Both the position numbers and the translations under genes were made by a program. The notes under the pieces were generated by a model. The model was not told the DNA's origin, searched no databases, and was given only the letters and a program-made list of their open reading frames with translations. From assembly GCF_020733705.1 (NCBI RefSeq), contig NZ_JAJFZM010000001.1, forward strand, positions 2,542,001 through 2,606,000: a stretch of 64,000 bases of DNA, read 5' to 3'. Shown in pieces: positions 1 to 8,602 of the stretch (its first letter is position 1; each line of letters opens with the position of its first letter). This DNA comes from Nocardia australiensis (lineage in GTDB: Bacteria; Actinomycetota; Actinomycetes; Mycobacteriales; Mycobacteriaceae).

Positions 1-243
1 CTCGAGACGCAGCTGCGGCAGAAGCCGAACGGCACGCTGACCGACCTGAAACGAGACCAGGTTTTCGGCGGCAAGTCCGGACTGTCCTACATCGAACACC
101 CCACCGACGGATCGACGGTGCGCTGGCATGTGCTCGTCGAACACGGTATGCAGGTCAGTACCGGGTGTCAGTACGTCGATAACTGGGAAGCGATCGCGCC
201 GCCCTGCGAGCTGGTCGCGTCGTCGCTGATTGTCGCTCCGTAA
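1..243 (+). CDS. Type VII secretion-associated protein, 3' end only
   Basis: The open frame from base 1 encodes 80 residues and stops at TAA 241-243; the 5' part lies outside the window. The C-terminal block with a VRWHVLVEHGMQVSTGCQY stretch followed by a Cys about 16 residues later matches, from memory, the C-terminal domain of the Rv3446c family of ESX-4 associated proteins. In M. tuberculosis that gene is followed by esxU, esxT, rplM and rpsI. Here the WXG100 pair follows in the opposite orientation and rplM is 15.7 kb away. Its role is inferred to be an accessory membrane protein of an ESX-4-like type VII secretion system, which should lie just upstream. Confidence 0.7.
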   Translation, partial: LETQLRQKPNGTLTDLKRDQVFGGKSGLSYIEHPTDGSTVRWHVLVEHGMQVSTGCQYVDNWEAIAPPCELVASSLIVAP

Positions 244-317
244 ACCGTTGTGCCAGTGGGACATTCAGATGTTCCGCCGGTTCGGGTCGCGTTGGTGATC
301 GCAGGCTATACAAATAA

Positions 318-349
318 CTCGTGCCCCCGGCGTTTGCCGGGGGCACGAG
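318..349 (-). terminator. Strong intrinsic terminator between convergent genes
   Basis: A perfect 14-bp stem (318-331 with 336-349) with a GTTT loop lies between the stop of the secretion-associated gene and the stop of the WXG100 pair. Read on the minus strand, the stem is followed by GAGTTATTTGTATAGC, which is T-rich, so it best serves the WXG100 operon. It probably stops transcription from both sides. Confidence 0.8.
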
Positions 350-366
350 TTGGTCCGAGTCTCGGC

Positions 367-657
367 TCAGAAGATGTTCGACAGCGCGACGTCGGTGCCC
401 TGCAGCTCCGAGTTGCCGCTGCTGACGAGCTGACCGGCACCCACCAGGGTGGCGTGCAGCTGCTCGGACATCTGGTTCCAGTTCGCCTGGAAGGCGGCGA
501 ATGCATCGTTCGCCGCACCCTGACCGTAGGTGTTGACGTACTCTTCGACCTTCTTGTTGAAGGACTGGAGTTCGGAGGAGATCCCCTCGGCGCGCTTGAT
601 GATCTGCCGAGCGCCGTCCTCGACGCCGTCGAAATGAGCGGAGATAGGCTTTGACAT
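367..657 (-). CDS. WXG100-family ESX protein (EsxT-like partner)
   Basis: This 96-residue protein has the size and helix-turn-helix hairpin pattern of ESX (WXG100) secretion substrates. The central turn reads ANWNQMS, so the W is kept but the canonical G of WXG is Q; M. tuberculosis EsxT shows a similar W-x-Q turn. It is the second gene of a two-gene minus-strand operon, 33 bp behind a WXG100 gene with a proper WQG turn, which is the usual arrangement for a heterodimer. A ribosome binding site (AAGGAGC) precedes the ATG at 657. It probably forms a secreted 1:1 dimer with the upstream gene product and uses the adjacent ESX-4-like machinery. Assignment as EsxT rather than another Esx paralogue is by location only. 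Confidence 0.8.
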   Translation of the reverse strand: MSKPISAHFDGVEDGARQIIKRAEGISSELQSFNKKVEEYVNTYGQGAANDAFAAFQANWNQMSEQLHATLVGAGQLVSSGNSELQGTDVALSNIF

Positions 658-690
658 TATTCAGGCTCCTTATTCTGTGATTCTGGCGGA

Positions 691-1026
691 CTAGACGGCA
701 GGCAGGTCGAGGCTGGAAACCTGGGCTTGGACCTTGCGAGAGAACTCGTCATCCTGGCCCTCGAACGACGTCCCCATCTTGACGAGCTTCTCGCCGGTCT
801 CCGCCAGCTTGTCGTTCATCTTGTCGGCCTGGTAGTAGTACCGCTCCATAAAGGCGTTGAACGCATCACGTGCCTGGCCCTGCCAGTTGGCGCCGTTGGT
901 CACGTTGTCTTCGTCGGTCTTCAGCTGCCTGATGGCGAGCATCAGGTTGTTGTGCTGCTCTTGGAATTCCTTCGCCTTGGCGTCGATAATCGTCTTATCG
1001 GCTACGAGCTTGCCATTGCCGGACAT
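691..1026 (-). CDS. WXG100-family ESX protein (EsxU-like partner)
   Basis: The 111-residue product carries the WXG motif as NWQGQA at about residues 47-52 between two predicted long amphipathic helices, the hallmark of ESXA/B-type proteins. It starts at ATG 1026 with a strong AGGAGGAG site 6 bases upstream. It is the first gene of the two-gene operon. A C-terminal YxxxD/E-type secretion signal is not obvious in the last 30 residues. By analogy with M. tuberculosis, where an EsxU/EsxT pair accompanies ESX-4, it is the likely dimer partner of the downstream product. The pair is inverted relative to the M. tuberculosis order. Confidence 0.8.
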   Translation of the reverse strand: MSGNGKLVADKTIIDAKAKEFQEQHNNLMLAIRQLKTDEDNVTNGANWQGQARDAFNAFMERYYYQADKMNDKLAETGEKLVKMGTSFEGQDDEFSRKVQAQVSSLDLPAV

Positions 1027-1396
1027 TGTGGCTCCTCCTGCTCTTGGTCAACATCCCTGAGTGTCAGCTGACTCGTTCATATGGTTGGACGCGCCCAATA
1101 CTCGATCGGTTCCATCCGGTTCGGAGGAATCTGCCGGATCTAGCGCGTCCCTATGGCCCTCAATGCGTTGTCGACTGCCTACGTCACGGTCGGAGGGTCT
1201 GATGAGATCCCCCGGACATCTCCGGACCGCGGTGTCGTCGCGTCGGTCGCTGCCAGCACACGGCTCCCCTCCTTCCCCCTGCTCGCTACCACCTGAACTG
1301 GCGAGTGGGCTGGCTGCGAACACCCTACCGAACCGTGAGCTGCCCCGTCTACCAGCGGAACACAATCGGCGTGGGCCGCGGCGGCCGGATCGAGCG
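1027..1396. other. Intergenic region upstream of the WXG100 pair
   Basis: These 370 bases separate the WXG100 operon start from the end of the upstream kinase gene, both on the minus strand. Open frames here are overlaps of neighbouring codon patterns and none has a recognisable product. It presumably holds the WXG100 promoter. I see no hairpin or repeat. Confidence 0.5.
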
Positions 1397-3019
1397 CTAC
1401 TTGACGACTTTCGCGATGACCGGAACCATCTTGTCGGCCAGCGTGTCGTTGGACTGTCCGGTCCACACCTGGAATGCCTGAATGGTGGATGGATCGTCGA
1501 CCACAACGACCTTCGCCGAGCTGTTCAGAATGCTGCTCGGCAATCCGCGTAGACCGCCGTTCCCGGCCTCACTGTCGGTACGAAGCACGATGATGACCTC
1601 GGTGTCGTTGTCCGTCGAATAGCTGGTCGGCGACAGCGTGCGAGGCGATTTCTCGTCACCGACAGCTTTGTATTTCGGGTTGTAAACGAACCCGATGTTC
1701 TGCAGGAACTTGGCCTGCTCACTGGGATTCAGCACTGCCGACAGCGTGGAGTTACCGAAGTTGAAGGCAGTGACCGTCTTTCCCGAGAATTGCGGGTTCG
1801 CATTGCGAACCTGAGCCAGTTTGTCGCTGCCACCACCACCTCCGCCGGACCCATTGTTGGTGAAGAAGACCGTTCCTGCCGCGACGGCGATAGCGACGAC
1901 GACGGCAACGATCGCTGGCACCAGAAACCGGCGCAGGGGTGAGCGCGGGTTGCCATTGCGCTGCGTCGTGACCAGCCGCTGGTCGCTGTCCGTGCGCGGC
2001 GGCTGCTGGTATCCGGCGACCGGGGTACGGGGATCGGTGCCGTACGCGGTGGCCGGAGTTGTGTGTGCGGTGTTGCCGTATCCGGCGACCGGGTTGTGCG
2101 CGGCGGTGCTGTACCCGGCGATCGGTGTGCGCGGGTCGGTCGAGTACCCGGTCTCGGGGGCCCGATACTGATTGCCGTGCAGCGCGGCCTCGGCCGCCTG
2201 GACGAACTCGCGGCAGGTGTTGTATCGATCGGCCGGATCCTTGGCCATGACCTTCTCGATCACACCATCGAGTGCGGCGGGCAGGCCGGGGCGAATCGCA
2301 CTCAGCTTCGGCGGCGGCTCGTGGAGGTGACCCATCATGACCACGGCGGGCAGGGTCGACGGATAGGGGTTCTGGCCGGTGAGCAGTTTGAACAACGAGC
2401 AGCCGAGACTGTAGATGTCGGTGCGATGGTCGAGGCTGGTGCCGACCAGCTGCTCCGGTGAGGCATAGGCGACGGTCGCCATGAAATTGCCTGTGGCCGT
2501 GAGGTCTTGGCCGTCATCCGACGACTTGGCGACGCCGAAGTCGGTCAGCAGAATCCGTTCTTCGTCATCGTCGGCGTCGACGACCTGGATCAGGAAGTTG
2601 GCCGGCTTCACATCGCGATGCAACAGTCCGCGCCGATGGGCGTAGTCCAAGCCTTTGCCGACCTCGGACACGATGCGCAGCGCGCGCTGCGGCGTCATCG
2701 CCGTCGGCCCCTTCTTAGCCTCTTCGGCGGCGTCGGTGCCCTCGACGTACTGCATGGCGATCCACAGCTGACCGGTCTCTTCGCCACGGTTGTAGACCGC
2801 GACGATATTCGGGTGGTCGAGCCCGGCCGCCAGGTTCGCCTCGCGCTCGAATCGGGCGCGGTATTCGTCGTCGGTGGACAGATCGGCGCTGAGAACCTTC
2901 AGGGCGTCGCGACGCGGCAGAATCGGATTCTGGGCCAGATATACGGTGCCCATACCGCCCGCGCCGAGGACCTGTAGTACCCGGTAGCCGCCTACGATTG
3001 CGCCGGGCCGCAACGCCAT
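1397..3019 (-). CDS. Transmembrane serine/threonine protein kinase with extracytoplasmic domain
   Basis: This is a 540-residue Hanks-type kinase. The Gly-rich loop is at 19-24 (GAGGMG), catalytic Lys at 41 (ALKVL), HRD at 134-136 within HRDVKPAN, and DFG at 160-162. A juxtamembrane linker (291-337) repeats units like YGTDPRTPVAGY, rich in Thr and Tyr. One transmembrane helix follows (about 366-387), then a Gly-rich spacer and an external domain of about 150 residues that is not PASTA-like. It starts at ATG 3019 behind a GAGGAGG site. FHA proteins at 8.6 and 11.5 kb are plausible phosphotargets, recalling the PknF-Rv1747 pairing of M. tuberculosis. The signal sensed is unknown. Confidence 0.92.
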   Translation of the reverse strand: MALRPGAIVGGYRVLQVLGAGGMGTVYLAQNPILPRRDALKVLSADLSTDDEYRARFEREANLAAGLDHPNIVAVYNRGEETGQLWIAMQYVEGTDAAEEAKKGPTAMTPQRALRIVSEVGKGLDYAHRRGLLHRDVKPANFLIQVVDADDDEERILLTDFGVAKSSDDGQDLTATGNFMATVAYASPEQLVGTSLDHRTDIYSLGCSLFKLLTGQNPYPSTLPAVVMMGHLHEPPPKLSAIRPGLPAALDGVIEKVMAKDPADRYNTCREFVQAAEAALHGNQYRAPETGYSTDPRTPIAGYSTAAHNPVAGYGNTAHTTPATAYGTDPRTPVAGYQQPPRTDSDQRLVTTQRNGNPRSPLRRFLVPAIVAVVVAIAVAAGTVFFTNNGSGGGGGGSDKLAQVRNANPQFSGKTVTAFNFGNSTLSAVLNPSEQAKFLQNIGFVYNPKYKAVGDEKSPRTLSPTSYSTDNDTEVIIVLRTDSEAGNGGLRGLPSSILNSSAKVVVVDDPSTIQAFQVWTGQSNDTLADKMVPVIAKVVK

Positions 3020-3139
3020 TCGGTCCTCCTCAACGATGTCGAATGCCCGAGCAAGCGAGCCTTCCGGAAAAATCTAGCAAGTCACCGCGAGGTATTCGAC
3101 TCGCGTCCGTCTCGCATCCGCCAGTGCGCGACCGGTGTT

Positions 3140-3210
3140 TCGCGCCCACGGATGAACGAGGTAGTTCAGCATCCTGCGGGCCTCGAGGTCCTGGATGTTC
3201 TGCACGCGAT
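3140..3210 (-). pseudogene. Remnant of a DUF7373-type lipoprotein gene
   Basis: Just beyond the stop of the first lipoprotein gene, the minus strand still encodes LEARRMLNYLVHP (3149-3187). This is nearly identical to IEARRMLNYLVHP in the third lipoprotein (around 6685-6725), and the DNA matches closely as well. The piece corresponds to residues about 60-80 of a full-length paralogue. It has no start, no signal peptide and no downstream continuation. It looks like a leftover of a deleted fifth member of the array. Confidence 0.75.
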
Positions 3211-3215
3211 CGCCG

Positions 3216-4439
3216 TCAACGACTCTGGAGCAGTGCGTACTGCGCGGAGATCTTTTGGTGCAGGTCTTGGACCTGCTTGCCGAATGCCTGCACAACGTAT
3301 CGGTCGACCTGGAAGATGCAGACATTCATAATTGTGGTGACGGTGTCTCCGGACTGGGATGTATCCGCGTAGCACTCGACATGATCACCGACCCCGGCCG
3401 GGACATCGACGGACTTCCTACCCGGCTTGGACCTTGTCGACGGCTGCCACTTCGCGTAGAGATCCTCCGCGCCTTTCGATGTCTTGCTGCGGAAGACCAC
3501 CGCGTCGCCGAATGAAATCAGATCGACCCCGTGGTTCTCGATATTCGACAGCGTTTCCGGGCTGCTGTTGAGCAGTGTCAGTGCCCCGCGGCCGGTGAAT
3601 ACGCCATCGGGCTCGGCGCGAATGGGCTTCTCCGGATTGCTGGGGATGGTGCGCCCGAGCAGCCCCTGCGGGTCGAGCGGGACACGTGACAGTTCGCCGG
3701 CCGGTGTCGGCTGGAATTTGTCGAGCAGGGGCAGCTGCACGTCGATCATTCTTTCGACCTGGTTTGTCAACGCGGGCAGGTCGGGTGCGGAGGTATCGTC
3801 CACGACCTTGATGTAGATGACATAGCGATCGTGCACCGTCCACGCGCCGACCGAAGAGATGTCAGGGCGCCAATGTGCCGTGGTATTCGGCTTGTTGATC
3901 GGCACCGGCTGGTTGTCGTGGTTGTAGGTGAAGTCGTCATGTTCGAGGGTCGGGCCGACCTCGCCTGCGGTCTTCGCATCCGGAAACATCAACACCGCGA
4001 TATTCAACGTGCGCCGCTTGGCATCCCGTTCGCCTCCGGTCTGCCAGGCGTTGACCCACCCCGCCACCAGGTCCTTGGCGACATCGTCGAAGGTGTCGTT
4101 GATGACCAGGCTGCCCAGGGTCTTCCGATTCAGCACGACGTGCGGACTGATCCCCCAGGCATCCTCGGCATATGACGGGTCGGCCTCATAGGGCAGGGCG
4201 ACGAAGTCCGCGAGCCGCTGCGCTTCCCGGGCCCGAGCCTGCTTGTCGCTCTTGGCATTTCCCACTTCGCGTGGCTTGGTTTGATAGTTGCCGACGTCCA
4301 GCTTCGACACGTCGGGCTCCACCCGTGTCGCGGTGCCGGGCACCGCCGAGCCACAGGCGACGACGCCGAGCGTGAGCGCTCCGGCTGCGAGCAGGGCCGA
4401 CGCGGCACGAATCGGTTTGAATTTCATGGCGAGCGTCAT
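3216..4439 (-). CDS. DUF7373-like lipoprotein, array member 1
   Basis: The product has about 407 residues. A signal peptide ends in the lipobox VVAC, so it should be an exported lipoprotein. The mature start has GSAVPGTATR and then DVSKLDVGNYQTKP, a block shared by all four lipoproteins here. The C-terminus ends in ISAQYALLQ, matching AAQY(A/K)LL in the paralogues, and two Cys near the end may form a disulphide. ATG 4439 is preferred because GGGGAGG lies just upstream; ATG 4460 and ATG 4427 are alternatives. From memory these resemble the DUF7373 lipoproteins common in Nocardia; no biochemical role is known to me. Confidence 0.85.
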   Translation of the reverse strand: MTLAMKFKPIRAASALLAAGALTLGVVACGSAVPGTATRVEPDVSKLDVGNYQTKPREVGNAKSDKQARAREAQRLADFVALPYEADPSYAEDAWGISPHVVLNRKTLGSLVINDTFDDVAKDLVAGWVNAWQTGGERDAKRRTLNIAVLMFPDAKTAGEVGPTLEHDDFTYNHDNQPVPINKPNTTAHWRPDISSVGAWTVHDRYVIYIKVVDDTSAPDLPALTNQVERMIDVQLPLLDKFQPTPAGELSRVPLDPQGLLGRTIPSNPEKPIRAEPDGVFTGRGALTLLNSSPETLSNIENHGVDLISFGDAVVFRSKTSKGAEDLYAKWQPSTRSKPGRKSVDVPAGVGDHVECYADTSQSGDTVTTIMNVCIFQVDRYVVQAFGKQVQDLHQKISAQYALLQSR

Positions 4440-4505
4440 GCCCTCCCCTTTTGTTCGCATAGTGCTGCGGAATTCATTTCACCGCACGATCGAATTGGCG
4501 TCGGC

Positions 4506-5705
4506 CTATCTTCCGTAGGTCAGTAGTTTGTACTGCGCTGCCGTTTTCTGGTATAGCTCCTGAACGTTATTTCCGTGCACCCACGCGACGTATCTATCGT
4601 ATGTTATGTAACACGCCGGGGGATAGTAGTAGGTGTCCGCCTTGGGGTCCGATCGATCGATGCACTTTACGCCGGGCATATTGGGTGGACTATCCATCGG
4701 CTTGAAGTTGTCGGTGTCCTGACTTGATAATGCGGCTGCCAATCTGATCGCGCTATTGGAATCCTGGGTGCGATACAATCGCGCCCCAGCGATTGCGACC
4801 GAATCGACGCCCGCATCGTCGAATGCGGCCTTCGCGAGGTTAGGATATTTCTCGGTGTGTATCGTTGCCTGTTTCGGTGCGGCCATCGACGGGTCGAAAT
4901 TTCCACTGTACTTGTCTTTTTCTTCGATCGGCAGCGTGCGGGCGAGCAAGCCGTCGGCATCGATCGGCAGCGATCCGAGCTGATCTGCGGGCGTGGGTGA
5001 ATAACCCTTCAGCATTTCGACCTGTTTGTTGAATGATTTTCGCGTCAATTCAATGAGTGGCGCCGTATCGACTGGCTCGCTGATCGGATCCGTGACGTGT
5101 ACCAGCAGCAGCATTGTGTCGTGTACCAGCAGTGAATCCAGGTATTTCTTACTGATCGACCATTTTGCGAGAGCCTGCGGGAAGTCCGGGATCGTGACGG
5201 GTTCACCCGGTGTGTCCTGCGCCTGGCGATCGCCTATTTTGCGAGCTGCTGTCTCGGCTTGTGCGGCCGTCGAGAATCGCAATGATTGTAGGACCATCTC
5301 GGTGCCCAGGCCCGCTTGTCTACGGCGTTCACCGTTCGTTTCCCAGCCAGCGACGAATCCTTCGGCCAAGTCATCGAATTCACTTGCCTCGTTCAATGAG
5401 TAGACGTACGGCCGCATTCCGGGCATCACGCGACGTTCGGTCGATCTCAACCGCTGAAAAATGAACCGGCTGTCCACGTCGATAGGGAGCGGGCTGGCAT
5501 TTCCTATGCGGATTGCTTCCAGTGCTGGACCAGAATATTGCGTCCTGACTTGTTCGGAATCGCGGGGTGTTGTCGGGAAGTTGCCGGAGTCGAGCTTTGA
5601 AACATCGATGGTGGGAGTTGTGACGTCCGGGTCTGAGTCGCCACATCCGGTCGTCATCGCAATTGCGGCAGCAACGACAATGCACAGGCTGTATCGGAAT
5701 CGCAT
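4506..5705 (-). CDS. DUF7373-like lipoprotein, array member 2
   Basis: The product has 399 residues starting at ATG 5705 (MRFRYSLC), with a hydrophobic signal and lipobox TTGC. A much longer open frame to 5873 exists but overlaps the upstream gene and would bury the signal peptide. It shares DVSKLDSGNFPTTP near the N-terminus and TAAQYKLL at the C-terminus with its neighbours. The start lies only 7 bases after the stop of member 3 and has a weak ribosome site, so translation is probably coupled. Codon use is visibly more AT-rich than in members 1 and 4, hinting at a different history. Function unknown. Confidence 0.83.
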   Translation of the reverse strand: MRFRYSLCIVVAAAIAMTTGCGDSDPDVTTPTIDVSKLDSGNFPTTPRDSEQVRTQYSGPALEAIRIGNASPLPIDVDSRFIFQRLRSTERRVMPGMRPYVYSLNEASEFDDLAEGFVAGWETNGERRRQAGLGTEMVLQSLRFSTAAQAETAARKIGDRQAQDTPGEPVTIPDFPQALAKWSISKKYLDSLLVHDTMLLLVHVTDPISEPVDTAPLIELTRKSFNKQVEMLKGYSPTPADQLGSLPIDADGLLARTLPIEEKDKYSGNFDPSMAAPKQATIHTEKYPNLAKAAFDDAGVDSVAIAGARLYRTQDSNSAIRLAAALSSQDTDNFKPMDSPPNMPGVKCIDRSDPKADTYYYPPACYITYDRYVAWVHGNNVQELYQKTAAQYKLLTYGR

Positions 5706-5712
5706 TTTGGAC

Positions 5713-6909
5713 TCACTCGCTCTTCGCCAGGATCGCGTATTGGGCGGCGGCGCGCTGATACAGTGCCGAGTCCAACCGTGTTCCCAGTGGTGTTCTCGCC
5801 AATACCACGGCGACGTACCGTCCGTACACGACAGCGCAGAGTTCATTGAAACCTCTGGTGTCATCGTTCGCATCGAGATTTAAGCATTGGGCGTCTGGAA
5901 TTCCCGGGGGTGATGAAATGGCTTCATCATTCTTTCCGGGCTTGGTCAAAGCGGTCTGTAGGCGGAATGCGGCTGCCAAATCGCGTGTGCGGTAGACGAT
6001 CCCGCCGCGACGCCCGACCAGATCGACCCCGCTCTCCTCGAACGCTCGCTGGATCTCGATCGGGTTTCTTTCGAAATGCAGTTCCCCGGACGGCTCGAAG
6101 TAGCCGAAGTCGCTTTTGCTGACGAATGGGTCACTGTAGTCCAGTGCTGGGGGCAGTGCCCGCCGCATGATGTTGTCCGGATCGATCGGCAGGTCGAGCA
6201 GGTCGTCCAAGGGGATCGGTTTCTGCTGATCCAAGCGAGCGATCTGTAGGTCGAGTGTTTTGCGGATATTGCTCGCGAGACCGGCTTGGTTCGGTTGTGG
6301 GACACCGGTATTGGTCACGATCACGTACGGTCCGTGAGCGACGAACGATATGGCGGTAATGTCGTCGGCGGACGATGCTCTGGCATCCGGGTATCCCTCG
6401 ACCGGAACCGGATGGCGTTCGGGTGTGCCCGTGATCCGATCGAATTGATCGGCAGCCTCTTTGCCTGCGGCGTCGGTCGGGAAGCGCAGGACCGAGATGA
6501 TCAATTTCCTGCGGTTTCGCAGATCGTAGTTGAGACCGGAAACGTACACTCCGGCGAGTAAGTTGTTGTCCTGTGCGACAGGGCGGTACTTCTCCGGGAA
6601 TTGCTCCTCGCCGATCATCGAGTCGACACCGGACATGAATTTCAGATTGCTGCTGGTGACGATTTCGCTATCGACCTCGAAAGGATGTACGAGGTAGTTG
6701 AGCATCCGACGGGCTTCGATCAGTCGTACATCGTCGTAGCTGTCGATGTCCGGGTCATAAGCACTCGGCTCAGGCGTATAAGCCCCCACTTTCAACGCCG
6801 CCAGATCCACCGGTGTCAACCCCGGCATCGCGGTGCCCGTCACACTCGTCGAGCAGCCGGCCACCGCGGTCGCGGTGAGTACCGCGACCAGCCCGCCTTT
6901 GAATCTCAT
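5713..6909 (-). CDS. DUF7373-like lipoprotein, array member 3
   Basis: The product has 398 residues. ATG 6909 follows GGGGGAAGA, a good ribosome site, and gives MRFKGGLVAVLTATAVAGC, a classic lipoprotein signal with lipobox VAGC. The mature region begins STSVTGTAMPG and continues with LAALKVGAYTPEP, equivalent to the shared block in the others. It contains EARRMLNYLVHP, the segment also found in the pseudogene fragment near 3150. The C-terminus reads RAAAQYAILAKSE. It is the first gene of a probable two-gene unit with member 2. It is expected on the outer face of the cell membrane or in the mycomembrane; function unknown. Confidence 0.85.
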   Translation of the reverse strand: MRFKGGLVAVLTATAVAGCSTSVTGTAMPGLTPVDLAALKVGAYTPEPSAYDPDIDSYDDVRLIEARRMLNYLVHPFEVDSEIVTSSNLKFMSGVDSMIGEEQFPEKYRPVAQDNNLLAGVYVSGLNYDLRNRRKLIISVLRFPTDAAGKEAADQFDRITGTPERHPVPVEGYPDARASSADDITAISFVAHGPYVIVTNTGVPQPNQAGLASNIRKTLDLQIARLDQQKPIPLDDLLDLPIDPDNIMRRALPPALDYSDPFVSKSDFGYFEPSGELHFERNPIEIQRAFEESGVDLVGRRGGIVYRTRDLAAAFRLQTALTKPGKNDEAISSPPGIPDAQCLNLDANDDTRGFNELCAVVYGRYVAVVLARTPLGTRLDSALYQRAAAQYAILAKSE

Positions 6910-7220
6910 TCTTCCCCCGTTCCGGCGGACCTTTCGCCATTGCCCGTTCGTGAGTGTCGGCGCGGGGCGGCAGGTCTCGTACCCACCCCGCTGTTTCCCA
7001 CAGTTCTGGCGGGATCCTACTTCACCCCGATACCTGTGCCCGGTGTGTGCGGACCCCGCATTCCGGTAGCCTGCCGCGGTCACGACGGCAACCGAAGACT
7101 TCCGCCGGTTGTGCACCGGCCCCTCCCCGAGGTCGATCCGGTCCACGCGGATTCTATGTCACAGTGCCCAACCGCGCAGCCGCACACAGTCGTTCGACGC
7201 ACGCGCCGAAGGTCGTGGCG
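6910..7220. other. Intergenic spacer between lipoprotein genes 3 and 4
   Basis: These 311 bases hold no gene I can support. They should carry the promoter of lipoprotein genes 3-2. No repeat or hairpin terminator was recognised. Confidence 0.4.
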
Positions 7221-8423
7221 TCACAGACTATTGGCTAACAGTGCGTACTGGGCCGCCACTTTCTGTCGCACGTCGGGTTCGGTGTCACTGGTGACAACGC
7301 CGACGTACTTCTTGTACGGCACATAACACCGGTATTTGTAGTCCTTATCCGGATTGCCGCTGCTATTGAGCTGCAAGCACTTCGAGTCCGGGACGTCATT
7401 GGGGGCGGTGATCGGGTCGAACGTGGCGCTTACGCTGCTGATGAGTCCGTCGATGAGTCGCCCGGCGGCGACGGAATCGCGCACGCGGGTAACGGAACTG
7501 GCGTCGACAATGGCGACTCGGTCGGCGCCGGTGTCTTGCAGCAGGCGTCGCCGGACGGTTTCATCGTCGGCGGCGTTGATCAGGTAGTTCGCGCCGTAGA
7601 CGGCGAATCTGTCGCCATCGGGGGTGTGGTCGCTGCGGTCGGACACCGCGACACGGGCCAGCAATCCTTCGGGATCGACCTTCAGGCTGTCGATCTGGTT
7701 CTGCGCGGTGGCCTGGAATTTGTCCAGTTCGGGAACCTCGACGGCGAGCGTGCGATCGACCCAACTGAGCAGGTCGGCGTCGTCGGCCTTGGGGCGTTTG
7801 ACGAAAAGCGAGATGACGAACTGCTTGTACGACATGAAGGTACCAATGGTGGGAATGCCTGGGCGCCAATGGTTGTAGGAGTCCGGGTACTTGTTCGATG
7901 CGACCTTGCGGTTGTCGGGGGAGACCGCCATGTCGGTGTCCTCGAGTTCCTTCGCGGCGAGTTTCGCTGTCGCCTCGTCGGGGAAACGCAGGACGACATT
8001 CGTGACCGAGGTGGCCTCCGCCGACGGACGGCTTTGGCCCGCCGGGTCCGGCCGGTCCGCGCCGATGGAGGCGAATCCGACGACCATCTTTCGGTTTTCC
8101 AGAACCGGTTTGGAGACGTTGGCGAGGAAGTCGATGGCATCGTCGGGTGTTGCGATCAGGGAGCTACCACGGCCGTAGGTGAGCGTCGGGTCGATCTGCA
8201 CGGCGGGGGCCACCGCATCTGACATGCGCATACCTTCGAGTAATGGTCCGTGGGTGCCCGCATCCTGGTGGTACTGGTGGCGATCGACCTGATAGGTACC
8301 GACCTCGAGCATGCGCACATCCGGTTCGCCCGCGGTCGGTGCCCCCGGCACGCTGCAACCCGCCAACACTCCCACCAGTGCGACACCTGCCGCGGTAAAG
8401 CCGAGACGCGACATTCGAACCAT
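7221..8423 (-). CDS. DUF7373-like lipoprotein, array member 4
   Basis: The product has 400 residues from ATG 8423 (MVRMSRLGFTAAGVA), with GAGGGGC upstream and lipobox LAGC. The mature N-terminus SVPGAPTAGEPDVRMLEVGTYQ matches the family pattern, and the C-terminus ends in VAAQYALLANSL. An open frame extends to 8813, but the added sequence lacks a signal peptide and overlaps the divergent FHA gene. It is the most distal member of the array and lies head to head with the FHA gene at 8603, with about 180 bp between them. Function unknown; the shared ends of the four proteins suggest one conserved fold that has diversified. Confidence 0.85.
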   Translation of the reverse strand: MVRMSRLGFTAAGVALVGVLAGCSVPGAPTAGEPDVRMLEVGTYQVDRHQYHQDAGTHGPLLEGMRMSDAVAPAVQIDPTLTYGRGSSLIATPDDAIDFLANVSKPVLENRKMVVGFASIGADRPDPAGQSRPSAEATSVTNVVLRFPDEATAKLAAKELEDTDMAVSPDNRKVASNKYPDSYNHWRPGIPTIGTFMSYKQFVISLFVKRPKADDADLLSWVDRTLAVEVPELDKFQATAQNQIDSLKVDPEGLLARVAVSDRSDHTPDGDRFAVYGANYLINAADDETVRRRLLQDTGADRVAIVDASSVTRVRDSVAAGRLIDGLISSVSATFDPITAPNDVPDSKCLQLNSSGNPDKDYKYRCYVPYKKYVGVVTSDTEPDVRQKVAAQYALLANSL

Positions 8424-8602
8424 GACAGGCCCCTCATTCCTCCCGTACGTGCACAGAAAGTTACCCCACGAGCGCCGCGATGGTTCGGCCGTTTCTGTTG
8501 CGGAATGCACTTGATGACAACAGACACAGAGTTGTCGCTGTGCAATACCCTGGTGTGCGTGCCGACGAACCTGTACCTTGTGCCCGCCGGGGGCCGATAC
8601 CT

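Noticed and set aside
1061..1552. 163-residue plus-strand frame across the kinase 3' end
   Set aside because: It lies largely in the intergenic gap and antisense to the kinase, has no ribosome site and no recognisable motif.
6601..7326. 241-residue plus-strand frame antisense to lipoprotein 3
   Set aside because: The composition is that of a shadow of the real gene; no domain and no start signal.
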